NCBI GenBank assembly: GCA_945907245.1
Contig: CAMDTB010000004.1
Span: 1 to 64,000, forward strand
Source of the DNA: Rhizobium sp. Q54
GTDB taxonomy: Bacteria > Pseudomonadota > Alphaproteobacteria > SMXS01
Reading direction: 5' to 3'
DNA length: 64,000 bases
Each line of letters begins with the position of its first letter. The stretch's first letter is position 1. Of the stretch, positions 1 to 10,131 are shown piece after piece. Below the pieces are notes generated by a model, which ran no database searches, was not told the origin of the DNA, and saw nothing but the letters and a program-made list of their open reading frames with translations. The position numbers were made by a program, and so were the translations under genes.

Positions 1-3000
1 ACCGAGGCCGATGCTAAATCCTACTACGACGAAATGCGCTTCATGTTGGCCCGCCAGATGGCGGCCCCGAACAGCCCGCAGTGGTTCAACACCGGCCTGC
101 ATTGGGCCTACGGCATCGATGGTCCGTCGCAGGGTCACTACTACGTCGATCACCAGACCGGCGTCTTGACCAAATCCTCCAGCGCCTACGAGCACCCCCA
201 GCCGCACGCTTGCTTTATCCAGTCGGTCAAGGATGATCTGGTCGGCGACGGCGGCATCATGGACCTGTGGGTGCGCGAGGCCCGCCTGTTCAAATACGGC
301 TCCGGCACCGGCACCAACTTCTCGCGCATCCGCGGCGAAGGCGAGAACCTGTCGGGCGGCGGCACGTCGTCGGGCCTGATGAGCTTCCTGAAGATCGGCG
401 ACCGCGCCGCCGGCGCCATCAAGTCGGGCGGCACGACGCGCCGGGCGGCCAAGATGGTGGTGGTCGACGTCGATCATCCCGACGTCGAGAAGTTCATCAA
501 CTGGAAGGTGATCGAGGAGCAGAAGGTCGCGGCGCTGGTGTCGGGTTCGCGCCTGGCCGAGAGGCACCTCAACCAGATCATCGCCGCCTGCGCCGCCCAT
601 GACGACCTGACCGTCGACGCCAGGTTCGATCCCAAGCAGAACAAGGACCTGAAGAAGGCGATCATCGGCGCCCGCAAGGCGATGATCCCGGAGAACTATG
701 TCCAGCGGGTGATCGAATTCGCGCGCCAGGGCTACACCAGCATCGATTTCCGCACCTACGACACCGACTGGGATTCGGAAGCCTACCTGACCGTGTCGGG
801 TCAGAACTCCAACAACTCGGTGCGGGTCACCGACGACTTCATGCAGGCGGTGGCGCGAGATGCCGACTGGAACCTGATCCGCCGCACCGACGGCAAGATC
901 GCCGAGACAATTCCGGCCCGCCAGCTATGGGACAGCATCGGCAACGCCGCCTGGGCCTGCGCCGATCCGGGCCTGCAGTTCCACACCACGATCAACGACT
1001 GGCACACATGCAAGGCCTCGGGCGAGATCAATGCCAGCAACCCATGCTCCGAGTACATGTTCCTCGACGACACGGCCTGCAACCTGGCGTCGCTGAACCT
1101 GATGACCTTCCTCAAGGCCAATGGCGACTTCGACATCGAGAGCTTCCAGCACGCCACGCGGCTATGGACCGTGGTGCTGGAGATTTCGGTGCTGATGGCC
1201 CAGTTCCCATCGCGCGAGATCGCCGAACTGAGCTACCGCTACCGCACGCTGGGCCTGGGCTATGCCAATATCGGCGGCCTGCTGATGGCGTCGGGCCTGT
1301 CCTATGACAGCACCGAGGGCCGTGCCCTGTGCGGCGCGATCACCGCGCTGATGACCGGCGTGTCCTATGCCACCTCGGCCGAGATGGCCGCCGAGCTGGG
1401 CCCCTTCCCGGGTTACGAGCCGAACCGCGAGCACATGCTGCGGGTGATCCGCAACCACCGCCGCGCAGCCAAGGGCGAGGCGAAGGGTTACGAGGGCCTG
1501 AACACGCCGCCGGTGCCGCTCGACATCCAGGGTTGCCCCGATGTGGCGCTGGCCGAAGCCGCCGCCGACGCGTGGGACGAGGCGCTGCTGCTGGGCGAGA
1601 GGCACGGCTACCGCAACGCCCAGGCCACGGTGATCGCACCGACTGGCACCATCGGTCTGGTGATGGACTGCGACACCACCGGCATCGAGCCCGATTTCGC
1701 GCTGGTGAAGTTCAAGAAGCTGGCCGGCGGCGGCTATTTCAAGATCATCAACCAGATGGTGCCCGCCGCGCTGCGCAAGCTGGGCTACCAGGAGTTCGAG
1801 ATCGTCGAGATCATCGACTATGCGGTGGGCCACGGCACCCTGAAGGATGCGCCCGGCGTCAACCACGAGACGCTGTCGGCCAAGGGCTTCGGTCCGGAGG
1901 AGATCGCCGCCGTCGAGGAGAACCTCGCCGCCGCCTTCGACATCAAGTTCGCGTTCAACAAATGGACCCTGGGCGAGACGTTCTGCCGCCACGGTCTGGG
2001 CTTCACGGCCGAGCAGCTCGACGATTTCGGCTTCGACATGCTGGCCGAACTGGGCTTCAGCAAGGCGGACGTCGACGCGGCCAACCTGCATGTCTGCGGC
2101 GCCATGACGCTGGAAGGCGCGCCGCGGCTGAAGGACGAGCACCTGCCGGTGTTCGACTGCGCCAATCCCTGCGGCCGCATCGGCAAGCGCTTCCTGTCGG
2201 TCGACAGCCACATCCGCATGATGGCCGCCGCCCAGCCCTTCATCTCGGGCGCCATCTCCAAGACCATCAACATGGCGGGCAACGCCACGGTGAAGGATTG
2301 CCTCAGCGCCTACGAGCTGTCCTGGCGGCTGGCGCTGAAGGCCAACGCGCTGTACCGCGACGGTTCCAAGCTGAGCCAGCCGCTCAGTTCGTCGCTGCTC
2401 GACGACGAGGACCTGGAGGACGAGGAAGTCGCCGTGGCGGCCGCCCCTGCCCCGGCGGTCGAGCGGATCGTCGAGCGCATCATCGAGAAGATCGCGCCGG
2501 CGGCGCGCGGCCGCCTGCCGCACCGCCGCAAGGGCTATACCCAGAAGGCCGTCGTCGGCGGCCACAAGGTGTATCTGCGCACCGGCGAGTACGACGACGG
2601 CCGCCTCGGCGAGATATTCATCGACATGCACAAGGAAGGCGCCGCCTTCCGGTCGCTGATGAACAACTTCGCCATAGCCATCTCCATCGGCCTGCAATAT
2701 GGCGTGCCTCTGGAGGAATATGTCGACGCCTTCACCTTCACCCGGTTCGAGCCGTCGGGCCTGGTCGAGGGCAACGACAGCATCAAGATGGCGACGTCGC
2801 TGCTCGACTATGTGTTCCGCGAACTGGCGGTGTCATACCTCAGCCGCTACGACCTGGCGCATGTGGAGCCGCACGAGACCCGCTTCGATGCGCTCGGCAA
2901 GGGCCAGGGCGAAGGCGAGGACCCCGCCGAACGGCCCTCCACCACGCAGCAGACCATCGCCGCGATCCGCGAGGTCGCGTCGTCCGGCTATGTCCGCAAC

Positions 3001-3282
3001 AAGCTGACGGTGGTCGAGGGCGGCATGACCGCGAAGAAGGAAACGGTCGCCCGCTCGGTGGTGATCGAGCGCGCCAGCGACATCGCCGTCGGCCAGACCG
3101 GCGACGCCTTGCTGCTGACCCGCGCCGAAGCGGTCATGACCGCCACCGTCGAGCTGGCCAAGGAAGCCCGCATGAAGGGCTACGAAGGCGACGCCTGCGG
3201 CGACTGCGGCAACTTCACCCTGGTCCGCAACGGCACCTGCATGAAGTGCAACACATGCGGAGGGACAAGCGGCTGTTCGTGA
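1..3282 (+). CDS. nrdJ: Vitamin B12-dependent (class II) ribonucleotide reductase, 5'-truncated
   Basis: This enzyme reduces ribonucleotides to deoxyribonucleotides for DNA synthesis using adenosylcobalamin as radical source. The reading frame is open from the first base of the window, so the N-terminus is missing; about 1,093 residues remain. Family marks include HACFIQSV near the visible start, NPCSE followed by CNLASLNL in the middle, and APTGTIG with [19 protein letters not shown]. The C-terminus is Cys-rich (CGDCGNF...[13 protein letters not shown]) and is the redox tail typical of NrdJ. The length suits the large alphaproteobacterial NrdJ type. A cobalamin riboswitch, if present, would lie outside the window. 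It appears monocistronic, and I see no clear terminator after it. Confidence 0.96.
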   Translation, partial: TEADAKSYYDEMRFMLARQMAAPNSPQWFNTGLHWAYGIDGPSQGHYYVDHQTGVLTKSSSAYEHPQPHACFIQSVKDDLVGDGGIMDLWVREARLFKYGSGTGTNFSRIRGEGENLSGGGTSSGLMSFLKIGDRAAGAIKSGGTTRRAAKMVVVDVDHPDVEKFINWKVIEEQKVAALVSGSRLAERHLNQIIAACAAHDDLTVDARFDPKQNKDLKKAIIGARKAMIPENYVQRVIEFARQGYTSIDFRTYDTDWDSEAYLTVSGQNSNNSVRVTDDFMQAVARDADWNLIRRTDGKIAETIPARQLWDSIGNAAWACADPGLQFHTTINDWHTCKASGEINASNPCSEYMFLDDTACNLASLNLMTFLKANGDFDIESFQHATRLWTVVLEISVLMAQFPSREIAELSYRYRTLGLGYANIGGLLMASGLSYDSTEGRALCGAITALMTGVSYATSAEMAAELGPFPGYEPNREHMLRVIRNHRRAAKGEAKGYEGLNTPPVPLDIQGCPDVALAEAAADAWDEALLLGERHGYRNAQATVIAPTGTIGLVMDCDTTGIEPDFALVKFKKLAGGGYFKIINQMVPAALRKLGYQEFEIVEIIDYAVGHGTLKDAPGVNHETLSAKGFGPEEIAAVEENLAAAFDIKFAFNKWTLGETFCRHGLGFTAEQLDDFGFDMLAELGFSKADVDAANLHVCGAMTLEGAPRLKDEHLPVFDCANPCGRIGKRFLSVDSHIRMMAAAQPFISGAISKTINMAGNATVKDCLSAYELSWRLALKANALYRDGSKLSQPLSSSLLDDEDLEDEEVAVAAAPAPAVERIVERIIEKIAPAARGRLPHRRKGYTQKAVVGGHKVYLRTGEYDDGRLGEIFIDMHKEGAAFRSLMNNFAIAISIGLQYGVPLEEYVDAFTFTRFEPSGLVEGNDSIKMATSLLDYVFRELAVSYLSRYDLAHVEPHETRFDALGKGQGEGEDPAERPSTTQQTIAAIREVASSGYVRNKLTVVEGGMTAKKETVARSVVIERASDIAVGQTGDALLLTRAEAVMTATVELAKEARMKGYEGDACGDCGNFTLVRNGTCMKCNTCGGTSGCS

Positions 3283-3435
3283 GCCATCAGCTTGGTTGAC
3301 TCGGTCCGGCCCGGGCGTCCGTCAGGGCCGTTGCGGTCATTGACGCTCTGAGCACTTTGATAATGATCACCGCGGCGGCCTCGGCCCGAGATCTCGCCTG
3401 CTTGTACTTTGCAAAAACCTGCCCATGATCTCGTC

Positions 3436-3855
3436 ATGGACCAGCAGGACGATCCCACCGACATCCACGTTTCCTCGACCGTGCGCTACGTGCTGCTCGG
3501 CGTCGGCTGGCTGTTCCTGGCGATCGGCGCCATCGGCGTGTTCCTGCCGGTGCTGCCGACGGTGCCATTCCTGCTGGTCACCGCATGGGCGTGGTCGAAA
3601 AGTTCCAAGCGCCTGCACAAATGGCTTTACGGCAACAAGACCTATGGGCCCTATCTGGTCGCCTGGGACAAGTACGGCGTGATCCCGCCGCGCGCCAAGG
3701 CGCTGGCGATCGGCACCATGGCGGTCGGCTGGCTGTTCCTCACGCTGTATGTCGCCAAGTCGTTCTGGCTGCCGCTGATCGTCGGCCTCGTCGAGCTGGC
3801 GATCATCGCGTTCATCCTGACACGGCCGAGCCGTGCACCGACGCAACCCGGATGA
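3436..3855 (+). CDS. DUF454 (YbaN-like) inner-membrane protein
   Basis: A small integral membrane protein of about 139 residues with three to four hydrophobic segments. The first contains GVGWLFLAIGAIGVFLPVLPTVPF, whose LPVLPTVPFLL core is the signature of the DUF454/YbaN family. A second family mark is the charged RLHKWLYGNKTYGPYL loop that follows. The ATG at 3436 is preferred; a TTG 27 bases upstream is also in frame. It converges with phoB, with only 19 bases between the stop codons. The molecular function of this family is not established, so only location and family are claimed. Confidence 0.85.
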   Translation: MDQQDDPTDIHVSSTVRYVLLGVGWLFLAIGAIGVFLPVLPTVPFLLVTAWAWSKSSKRLHKWLYGNKTYGPYLVAWDKYGVIPPRAKALAIGTMAVGWLFLTLYVAKSFWLPLIVGLVELAIIAFILTRPSRAPTQPG

Positions 3856-3874
3856 ATCGGGTGCGACGGGCCGG

Positions 3875-4567
3875 TCAGACCGCTTCCAGGTCGAGTGCGT
3901 AGCCCGCCGACCGCACGGTGCGGATCACGTCCGCCGCGCCGCCGTCGTTCAGCACCTTGCGCAACCGCCTGATGTGCACATCGACGGTGCGCGGCTCCAC
4001 ATAGACGTCGTGGCCCCAGACGGAATCGAGAAGCTGCTCGCGCGAGAACACCCGGTCGGGATTCTCCAGGAAATGCCGCAGCAGGCGGAACTCGGTCGGA
4101 CCGAGCCGCACCGGCTTGCCGCCGCGCGTCACCTTGTGGGCGGTGGCGTCGAGGGCGATGTCGGCATAGGTCAGCACCTGGCCCGAATAGGCCGGGCGCA
4201 CCCGGCGCAGCACCGCGTTGATGCGGGCAAGCAGCTCGCGCGGCGAGTACGGCTTGGTGATGTAGTCGTCGGCGCCGGTGTCGAGGCCGCGGATGCGGTC
4301 GCCCTCTTCGGTGCGCGCGGTCAGCATGATGATCGGGATGCCCGCCGTGTCCGGCGACTTGCGCAGCCGGCGGCAGACCTCGATCCCCGGCACGAACGGC
4401 AGCATCCAGTCCAGCAGGATCAGGTCGGGCGTGCGCTCCTTCGCCATAGCCAGGCCTTCTTCGCCGTCGGTGGCATGGAGAACGTCGAACCCTTCCTTGT
4501 CCAGGTTGTAGCGAACCAGCTCGACCAGGCTCAGGTCGTCCTCGATCAGCAGAACATTCGGCTTCAT
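3875..4567 (-). CDS. phoB: Phosphate regulon response regulator PhoB
   Basis: An OmpR/PhoB-type transcription factor. The N-terminal receiver domain has acidic residues at 10-11, the phospho-acceptor Asp at about 53 (LILLDWMLP) and the Lys of TKPYSPREL. The C-terminal winged helix contains FRLLRHFLENPDRVFSREQLLD and VDVHIRRLRKVL. When phosphorylated by PhoR it would bind Pho boxes and activate the pst operon. The ATG at 4567 is chosen because the protein then starts directly at the receiver domain; a GTG 18 bases upstream is the alternative. It is the last gene of the minus-strand phoR-pstSCAB-phoU-phoB cluster, 22 bases after phoU. Confidence 0.95.
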   Translation of the reverse strand: MKPNVLLIEDDLSLVELVRYNLDKEGFDVLHATDGEEGLAMAKERTPDLILLDWMLPFVPGIEVCRRLRKSPDTAGIPIIMLTARTEEGDRIRGLDTGADDYITKPYSPRELLARINAVLRRVRPAYSGQVLTYADIALDATAHKVTRGGKPVRLGPTEFRLLRHFLENPDRVFSREQLLDSVWGHDVYVEPRTVDVHIRRLRKVLNDGGAADVIRTVRSAGYALDLEAV

Positions 4568-4589
4568 GTCGGTTTTTCCCGTCACTCGC

Positions 4590-5306
4590 TCAGTCTTCGC
4601 TCGGCCGCAGGACCGTGAAACTGGTGCGGTCGCCCTTCGGACGGGTGTCCTCGAGGATTTCGCCGTTGACCAGATAGAACACGATCTCGGCCAGGTTGGT
4701 CACGTGGTCACCCATCCGCTCGACGTTCTTGGCGGCGAACAGCAGATGGGTGCAGGGCGTGATGGAGCGTGCATCCTCCATCATGTAGGTAAGCAGCTCG
4801 CGGAACAAACTGTTATAGAGCTCGTCCACCGGCGCATCGCGCTCCCACACGTCCATCGCCTTGACCGCATCCTGGTCGATATAGGCGTCGAGCACATCCT
4901 TGAGCATCTTCTGCACCAGGTGAGCCATGTCGCCGACGGTGCGGACGATGCGGAAATTGTCCGTCTCGTTGATGGCGGTGACCCGCTTGGCGATGTTCTT
5001 CGAATAGTCCCCGATACGCTCCAGGATGCTCGACATCTTCAGCGCCGAGACGATTTCGCGCAGGTCTGTCGCCATCGGCTGGCGACGCGCCAGGATCGAG
5101 ATGGCGTCCTTTTCGATGGCGATTTCCAGATCGTCGAGCGCCTTGTCCGCCTCGACAACCTGTTGGGCCCGTTCTGCGCTGCGCTTGAACAACGCATCGA
5201 CGGCGCCGGCGATCTGGGTCTCGGCCAGGCCGCCCATGCGGGCGATGCTGGACCGCAGATTCTCCAGTTCCTTGTCGTAGGAAGTAACGATGTGGTCGTT
5301 CGGCAT
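4590..5306 (-). CDS. phoU: Phosphate signalling protein PhoU
   Basis: PhoU is a cytosolic helical-bundle protein that links the Pst transporter to the PhoR kinase and keeps the Pho regulon off when phosphate is plentiful. The 238-residue length is normal. Two PhoU repeats are visible, each with the metal-binding type motif: ERIGDYSKNIAKR in the first half and ERMGDHVTNLAEI in the second. The ATG at 5306 gives the usual short N-terminus (MPNDHIVTSYD). The open frame continues upstream into pstB but that part is not PhoU-like. It lies 29 bases downstream of pstB and 22 upstream of phoB, so it is probably co-transcribed. Confidence 0.96.
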   Translation of the reverse strand: MPNDHIVTSYDKELENLRSSIARMGGLAETQIAGAVDALFKRSAERAQQVVEADKALDDLEIAIEKDAISILARRQPMATDLREIVSALKMSSILERIGDYSKNIAKRVTAINETDNFRIVRTVGDMAHLVQKMLKDVLDAYIDQDAVKAMDVWERDAPVDELYNSLFRELLTYMMEDARSITPCTHLLFAAKNVERMGDHVTNLAEIVFYLVNGEILEDTRPKGDRTSFTVLRPSED

Positions 5307-5335
5307 GTGGGTCTGGCCCTTGAAAGTGGAAAGCG

Positions 5336-6148
5336 TCAGCCGAAGCGCCCGGTGATGTAGTCCCGGGTGCGCTCCTCGCGCGGGTTCGTGAAGATCTGCT
5401 CGGTGTTGCCGTGCTCGACGATCTCGCCGATATGGAAGAACGCAGTCCGCTGAGACACGCGCGCCGCCTGCTGCATGGAGTGGGTGACGATGACGATGGC
5501 GTAGTTCTCGCGCAGCTCGTCGATCAGTTCCTCGACCCGGGCGGTCGCGATCGGATCGAGCGCCGAACACGGCTCATCCATCAGGATCACCTCGGGGCTG
5601 ACCGCGATGGCACGGGCGATGCACAGGCGCTGCTGCTGGCCGCCGGACAGCGACGTGCCGCCGGAATCCAGGCGATCCTTGACCTCGTTCCACAAGCCCG
5701 CCTTCTTCAGGCTGGTCTCGACGATTTCGTCGAACTCGGTCTTGGTGGACGCCAGGCCATGGATGCGCGGCCCGTAGACAATGTTGTCGTAGATCGACTT
5801 CGGAAAGGGATTCGGCTTCTGGAAAACCATGCCGACGCGGGCCCGGAGCTGGACCACGTCTACTTTCCTGTCGTAGACGTCCGCACCGTCCAGCAGGATG
5901 GAGCCGGTGACGCGGGCGCTGTCTACCGTGTCGTTCATGCGGTTCAAGCACCGCAGATAGGTCGACTTGCCGCACCCTGAAGGACCGATAAGCGCCGTCA
6001 CCTCGTTGTTGTTGATGTCGAGATCGACACCCTTGAGCGCTTCCTTGTCGCCATAGAAGACGTGGACACCCCGGGTGGAGAATTTGACGTTGTTGGCTTC
6101 GTTGTCCATCCGGGTCTTCATTTCAACTTGAGCTTCGGTCATTTTCAT
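5336..6148 (-). CDS. pstB: Phosphate ABC transporter ATP-binding protein PstB
   Basis: The ATPase subunit of the high-affinity phosphate importer, acting on the cytoplasmic face with PstA and PstC. In order it has Walker A (GPSGCGKST, residues about 55-63), a Q-loop with the PstB-specific [14 protein letters not shown], the ABC signature LSGGQQQR, Walker B VILMDEP followed by CSALDPIAT, and the switch His in VTHSM. The length of 270 residues is typical, with a short extension of about 20 residues before the nucleotide-binding domain. The gene follows pstA by 6 bases on the minus strand. Confidence 0.97.
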   Translation of the reverse strand: MKMTEAQVEMKTRMDNEANNVKFSTRGVHVFYGDKEALKGVDLDINNNEVTALIGPSGCGKSTYLRCLNRMNDTVDSARVTGSILLDGADVYDRKVDVVQLRARVGMVFQKPNPFPKSIYDNIVYGPRIHGLASTKTEFDEIVETSLKKAGLWNEVKDRLDSGGTSLSGGQQQRLCIARAIAVSPEVILMDEPCSALDPIATARVEELIDELRENYAIVIVTHSMQQAARVSQRTAFFHIGEIVEHGNTEQIFTNPREERTRDYITGRFG

Positions 6149-6154
6149 ATCCGA

Positions 6155-7444
6155 TCACCACTTGCGTTCTAGACGGCGTCTCAGGTAGATCGCCAAGCCA
6201 TTCATAAGCATAAGGAAGCCGAGGAGCACGAGGATGGCGGCCGATGTCCGAGCGACGAACCCGCGCTCCGGGCTATCCGCCCAGATGTAGATCTGAGTCG
6301 GCAAGGTGGTGGCCGGATCGAGAATACCCACGGACGCCGACGTCATGAAGGCATTCATGCCAATCAGCAGCAACGGTGCGGTTTCGCCGATCGCGTGCGC
6401 CATGCCGATGATCGTTCCCGTCAGGATGCCGGGCATCGCCAGCGGCAACACATGATGGATGATGACCTGATGCTTCGAGGCCCCCACTCCCAGCGCCGCT
6501 TCGCGGATGGACGGGGGCACCGCCTTCAGCGCCGCCCGGGTTGCGATGATGATCGTCGGGAGCGTCATCAACGCGATGGTCATGCCGCCGACCAGTGGCG
6601 CCGACCGCGGCAATCCGAAGGTCTGCAGAAACACGGCCAGCGCGAGCAGGCCGAACACGATCGACGGAACCGCCGCGAGATTGTTGATGTTGATCTCGAT
6701 GATGTCCGTCCACTTGTTCTTCGGCGCGAATTCCTCGAGATAGATGGCCGCTGCGATACCGATCGGGAAGCTCAGCACGAAGGTGACCAGCAGGAGGTAA
6801 AAGGTACCGACGATCGCGCCCTTCAGGCCGGCGAGTTCCGGAAATCGGCTGTCCGCGGAATTGAACAGCGTCCAGTTGAAGGGCGTCGAAATTTTACCGT
6901 CCGCCGCGAGTTTATCGAACCAAACGATCTGCCGGTCATTGACACGGCGCGCATCCTCCGCCGCGTCACGGGAGCCCTCGCCCTTCTGAAACTGGTCGAA
7001 CTCGTCCGAGACGGGGACGCTGATCCGGATGGTGCTTCCCACCACAGAGGGATCGGCAGCGACGATTTCCCGCAGTTTCAGCTGCGCGCCGGTGCTCGGG
7101 ATATCGAACAGCTGCCGCTGCTGCGGACCTGGCGGCACCTCCGGGAACAGCTTCAGGAAGCTGTCCCGGATCATGGTGCGATAGTCGCTGTCGAACGGAT
7201 TCGCCTGATCGTAGTTTTCCGGGTTCACGTAGACATCGAACGTCACGTGCGTCTGGACGAACGACTTGTAGCCGGTCATCACCAGCGAACCGAGCAGCAC
7301 CGCCAGCAGTCCCAAGGCGAGTACGATCGCCGACAGGCCGTACAGTTTCAGACGGGTATTGGCGGCGTATCGGCGCTTCAGCCGCCGGCGGGCATCGGCT
7401 CCGTCCCAGTCATGTCTCGCGAAATTGGAAGAACCTTCAGTCAT
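6155..7444 (-). CDS. pstA: Phosphate ABC transporter permease PstA
   Basis: One of the two membrane permease subunits of the phosphate importer. The 429-residue protein is longer than the classical PstA of about 290 residues. The extra part is an N-terminal transmembrane segment and a soluble domain of roughly 150 residues, as in the long alphaproteobacterial PstA group. The C-terminal half has the usual permease core of about six helices and the cytoplasmic EAA-type loop (REAALGVGASKHQ) that contacts PstB. It overlaps the end of pstC by 8 bases, which suggests translational coupling. Confidence 0.95.
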   Translation of the reverse strand: MTEGSSNFARHDWDGADARRRLKRRYAANTRLKLYGLSAIVLALGLLAVLLGSLVMTGYKSFVQTHVTFDVYVNPENYDQANPFDSDYRTMIRDSFLKLFPEVPPGPQQRQLFDIPSTGAQLKLREIVAADPSVVGSTIRISVPVSDEFDQFQKGEGSRDAAEDARRVNDRQIVWFDKLAADGKISTPFNWTLFNSADSRFPELAGLKGAIVGTFYLLLVTFVLSFPIGIAAAIYLEEFAPKNKWTDIIEININNLAAVPSIVFGLLALAVFLQTFGLPRSAPLVGGMTIALMTLPTIIIATRAALKAVPPSIREAALGVGASKHQVIIHHVLPLAMPGILTGTIIGMAHAIGETAPLLLIGMNAFMTSASVGILDPATTLPTQIYIWADSPERGFVARTSAAILVLLGFLMLMNGLAIYLRRRLERKW

Positions 7445-8822
7445 ATTGTTCCCTGTATTTCCGGACGATGCTCAGCGCGGCGATGTTGAGCATCAAGGTG
7501 GCGAGGAACAGGACAAAGCCCAGCGCGAAGCCGGACAGCGTCTTGGGGTTGTCGAATTCCGTGTCACCCGTGAGCATCGCGACGATCTGGACGGTGACCG
7601 TGGTCACGCCTTCCAGCGGGTTGAACGTCAGGTTGGCGATAAGACCGGCGGCCATGACCACGATCATGGTTTCGCCGAGCGTCTTGCTGGCGGCCAGAAG
7701 TACGCCGCCGACGATGCCCGGCAAGGCAGCCGGCAGGAGCACCTTGGTGATCGTCTCGCCTTTTGTCGCCCCCATGGCAAGCGAGCCGTCCTTGAGCGAA
7801 CGGGGCACGGCAGTGATGGCATCGTCGGACATGGACGATATGAACGGGATGATCATGATGCCCATCACTAGGCCGGCGACCAGCGACAAGGTCGGCGGCA
7901 AGTCAAGGCCCACGGCGCCGCCCGCCTGCACCAGTACGGGAGAAACCACAAGGACGGCGAAGAAGCCATAAACCACGGTCGGAATGCCGGCCAGCAGTTC
8001 CATGGCGGGCTTCACGACGTTTCTGACACGGTCGTCCGCGAATTCAACGAGATAGATCGCGGCAAACAGCCCGATCGGAACCGCGACGCACAGCGAAATA
8101 GTCGCGATCAGCAATGTGCCGGTGAATACCGGCACCGCGCCGAATGCGCCCTGCCCGGCAACCTGATCCGCGCGCAGGGCGATCTGCGGCTCCCAGCGCA
8201 GCCCGAACAGGAATTCGTGAACCGGCACCATCTGAAAGAAGCGGATCGTTTCGAACACCAGGGACAACACGATGCCGATGGTAGTGAAGATCGCAATCAT
8301 GGAGCACAGGATCATGAAGCCGCTCATGATCCGCTCGACGCCGTGCCGGGCGCGGAAGTGGACCTTGATCCGGCTCCATCCCCATGACATGCCGGCGCAG
8401 CAGATGGCGACGATCGCCGCGATCAGGGCCGTTCCCGCCGTCGAAACGAGCGCGCCATAGTGCCGCGCGCCTTCGACGACTTCGGGTCTGGGTGCTTGGA
8501 AAACGCGGCCGTGATGGACATTCACGATTTCACTGATCAACAGCGCACGCTGGGCATCGGTCAGGCCGTCGGTAAGAGTGCCCGGTATCGCGGCGAAGAC
8601 GATGTTCTGAATGGTGGTTTCCTGCAACAGCAGCCACACGAGCAGCAGCATGATGCCGGGGATGCCCACCCACAGCGCCAAGTAGGCGGCATGCTGCGAT
8701 GGCAGGGAGTGAAGACGTTCGTTCGTCGCACCGGCGGCGTGCAGCGCCCGCGATTTGCCGATGAAATACCCGGCGACGGTCATCACCAGAATGATCAGGA
8801 AAGCGATCGTAACAGGACTCAT
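7437..8822 (-). CDS. pstC: Phosphate ABC transporter permease PstC
   Basis: The partner permease of PstA in the high-affinity phosphate importer. At 461 residues it is longer than E. coli PstC because of an N-terminal extension with two or more hydrophobic segments and a periplasmic portion. The core permease domain includes MELLAGIPTVVYGFFAV, a hallmark of PstC, and the PstB-contacting loop DGSLAMGATKGET. The start codon follows the pstS stop by 120 bases, a gap that contains a hairpin described separately. The gene overlaps pstA by 8 bases. Confidence 0.95.
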   Translation of the reverse strand: MSPVTIAFLIILVMTVAGYFIGKSRALHAAGATNERLHSLPSQHAAYLALWVGIPGIMLLLVWLLLQETTIQNIVFAAIPGTLTDGLTDAQRALLISEIVNVHHGRVFQAPRPEVVEGARHYGALVSTAGTALIAAIVAICCAGMSWGWSRIKVHFRARHGVERIMSGFMILCSMIAIFTTIGIVLSLVFETIRFFQMVPVHEFLFGLRWEPQIALRADQVAGQGAFGAVPVFTGTLLIATISLCVAVPIGLFAAIYLVEFADDRVRNVVKPAMELLAGIPTVVYGFFAVLVVSPVLVQAGGAVGLDLPPTLSLVAGLVMGIMIIPFISSMSDDAITAVPRSLKDGSLAMGATKGETITKVLLPAALPGIVGGVLLAASKTLGETMIVVMAAGLIANLTFNPLEGVTTVTVQIVAMLTGDTEFDNPKTLSGFALGFVLFLATLMLNIAALSIVRKYREQYD

Positions 8823-8872
8823 GGGTTGACCCCGAGTTCTCGACAGAGGCGCCGCTAGGCGCGAAACAGAGA

Positions 8873-8918
8873 GGTGGCCGAAACTGTTGCGCCTTTCGTG
8901 ACGACAGCCCCGGCCACC
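8873..8918 (-). other. Intercistronic hairpin between pstS and pstC
   Basis: In the transcript of the minus strand the sequence can fold into a stem whose outer arms GGTGGCCG and CGGCCACC pair perfectly. After a short mismatch, inner arms CTGT and ACAG extend it, and the loop is about 16 bases. No U-tract follows, so it does not look like a complete intrinsic terminator. A stem here could protect the pstS part of the mRNA from 3' decay or attenuate read-through, giving more binding protein than permease. That role is inferred from position. Confidence 0.5.
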
Positions 8919-8942
8919 CGATCAGATTGCCCGCGTCCCGCC

Positions 8943-9983
8943 TTACTTGGTGGGAGCGTCCATCTTCTTGCCGCCGGTCACGCCAGCGGCCATTTCCTTG
9001 CGCTTGGCATCGGTCAGGGCGACCAGGCCACGCTCGTGCAGGTAGCCGTTGGCGCCCATCGCGGCGTCGCTGACATATTCCTTCAGGAAGGCCTCGAGGC
9101 CCGGGATCGCCTTGCGATGCGCGTTCTTCACGTAGAAGTACAGCGGACGCGAGATCGGATAGCTACCGTCCTGGATGGTGGTGAAGGAAGGATCGACGCC
9201 GTTGATCTTCACCGCGAGAAGCTTGTCCTGGTTTTCGTAGAGGAACGAATAGCCGAAGATACCAATAGCCGTCGGATCGGAATCGAGGCGCTGGACGATC
9301 AGATTGTCATTCTCGCCCGCCTCGATGAACAGGCCATCCTGGCGCATGCGGCTGCAGGCTTCCTTCTTCTTGTCCTTGTCCAGCTTCGAGTAGGCGGGAT
9401 ACTCCTCGCAGGACTTTTCCATCACCAGTTCGACGAAGGCATCGCGGGTGCCAGAGGTCGGCGGCGGACCGAATACCTGAATCTTCGTGTCGGGCAGCGA
9501 CGCATCGATGCTCTTCCAGGTCTTGTAGGGGTTGGCGACCAGCTTGCCGCTCTTGTCCGGGACCTGCGCGGCAAGCCCGAGGAACAGCTGCTGGGTGGTG
9601 AGATTCAAAGTCTTGCCCTTGCGCGAGTGCGCGACTGAAAGACCGTCATAGCCGATCATAGCCTCGGTGATGTCCGTCACGCCCGACTTCTGGCAGGCCT
9701 CCCACTCCGACTTCTTCATGGCGCGCGACGCGCCGGTGACGTCCGGATGATCCGGGCCGAGACCCTGGCAGAAAATCTTCATGCCGCCGCCGGTGCCGGT
9801 CGATTCGACCACCGGCGCCGGTTTGCCGCTTTTGTTGCCGAATTCTTCGGCGACAGCCTGCGAATACGGGAAAACGGTCGATGAACCGACCACCTGGATA
9901 CGATCGCGGGCATGGGCGGCACCTGAGGCGGCGGCGCTGACCACGGCGATGGTCGCCAGGCCAATGAGTGTCTTGTTGATCAC
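8943..9983 (-). CDS. pstS: Phosphate ABC transporter substrate-binding protein PstS
   Basis: The periplasmic phosphate-binding protein that feeds PstC/PstA. The N-terminus is a classical Sec signal peptide with a hydrophobic core (LIGLATIAVVSAAASG) and a likely cleavage after AHA at about residue 25. Phosphate-contact regions expected for PstS are present: VVGSSTVFPYS just after the signal, ESTGTGGGMKIF, and PPTSGTRDAF in the middle. The length of 346 residues is normal. It is the first pst gene after phoR. A candidate Pho box lies about 90 bases upstream of its ATG, so its transcription is probably induced by phosphate starvation through PhoB. Confidence 0.96.
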   Translation of the reverse strand: MINKTLIGLATIAVVSAAASGAAHARDRIQVVGSSTVFPYSQAVAEEFGNKSGKPAPVVESTGTGGGMKIFCQGLGPDHPDVTGASRAMKKSEWEACQKSGVTDITEAMIGYDGLSVAHSRKGKTLNLTTQQLFLGLAAQVPDKSGKLVANPYKTWKSIDASLPDTKIQVFGPPPTSGTRDAFVELVMEKSCEEYPAYSKLDKDKKKEACSRMRQDGLFIEAGENDNLIVQRLDSDPTAIGIFGYSFLYENQDKLLAVKINGVDPSFTTIQDGSYPISRPLYFYVKNAHRKAIPGLEAFLKEYVSDAAMGANGYLHERGLVALTDAKRKEMAAGVTGGKKMDAPTK

Positions 9984-10068
9984 GATGTTTCTCCGATCAT
10001 CAGTGGTGAGCCACGTCTCTGGGCGGCGGCCTCGCCGGCACCCGTGGTTCGCACCCTAGGGATGGGCG

Positions 10069-10086
10069 GTGAAAGCAATAAGACAG
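10069..10086 (-). promoter_or_regulatory. Candidate Pho box upstream of pstS
   Basis: On the minus strand the sequence reads CTGTCTT-ATTG-CTTTCAC. This matches the direct-repeat layout of a Pho box (two CTGTCAT/C-like heptamers separated by 4 bases) with one mismatch in each half. It sits about 86-103 bases before the pstS start codon and after the phoR stop codon, exactly where PhoB control of pstS would be expected. No comparable site was noticed elsewhere in the operon. Confidence 0.6.
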
Positions 10087-10131
10087 TTGCGTTACGGTTT
10101 TATTACACGCCCCGAGTCGCAGGGAATCCAG

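Noticed and set aside
1162-2697. A 511-codon open frame on the minus strand inside nrdJ
   Set aside because: It is a G+C-driven shadow of the nrdJ reading frame; its translation has no domain structure and is rich in His, Gln and Val runs.
3283-3435. An intrinsic terminator after nrdJ
   Set aside because: Short complementary G+C-rich words occur but no stem followed by a T-run could be drawn with confidence.
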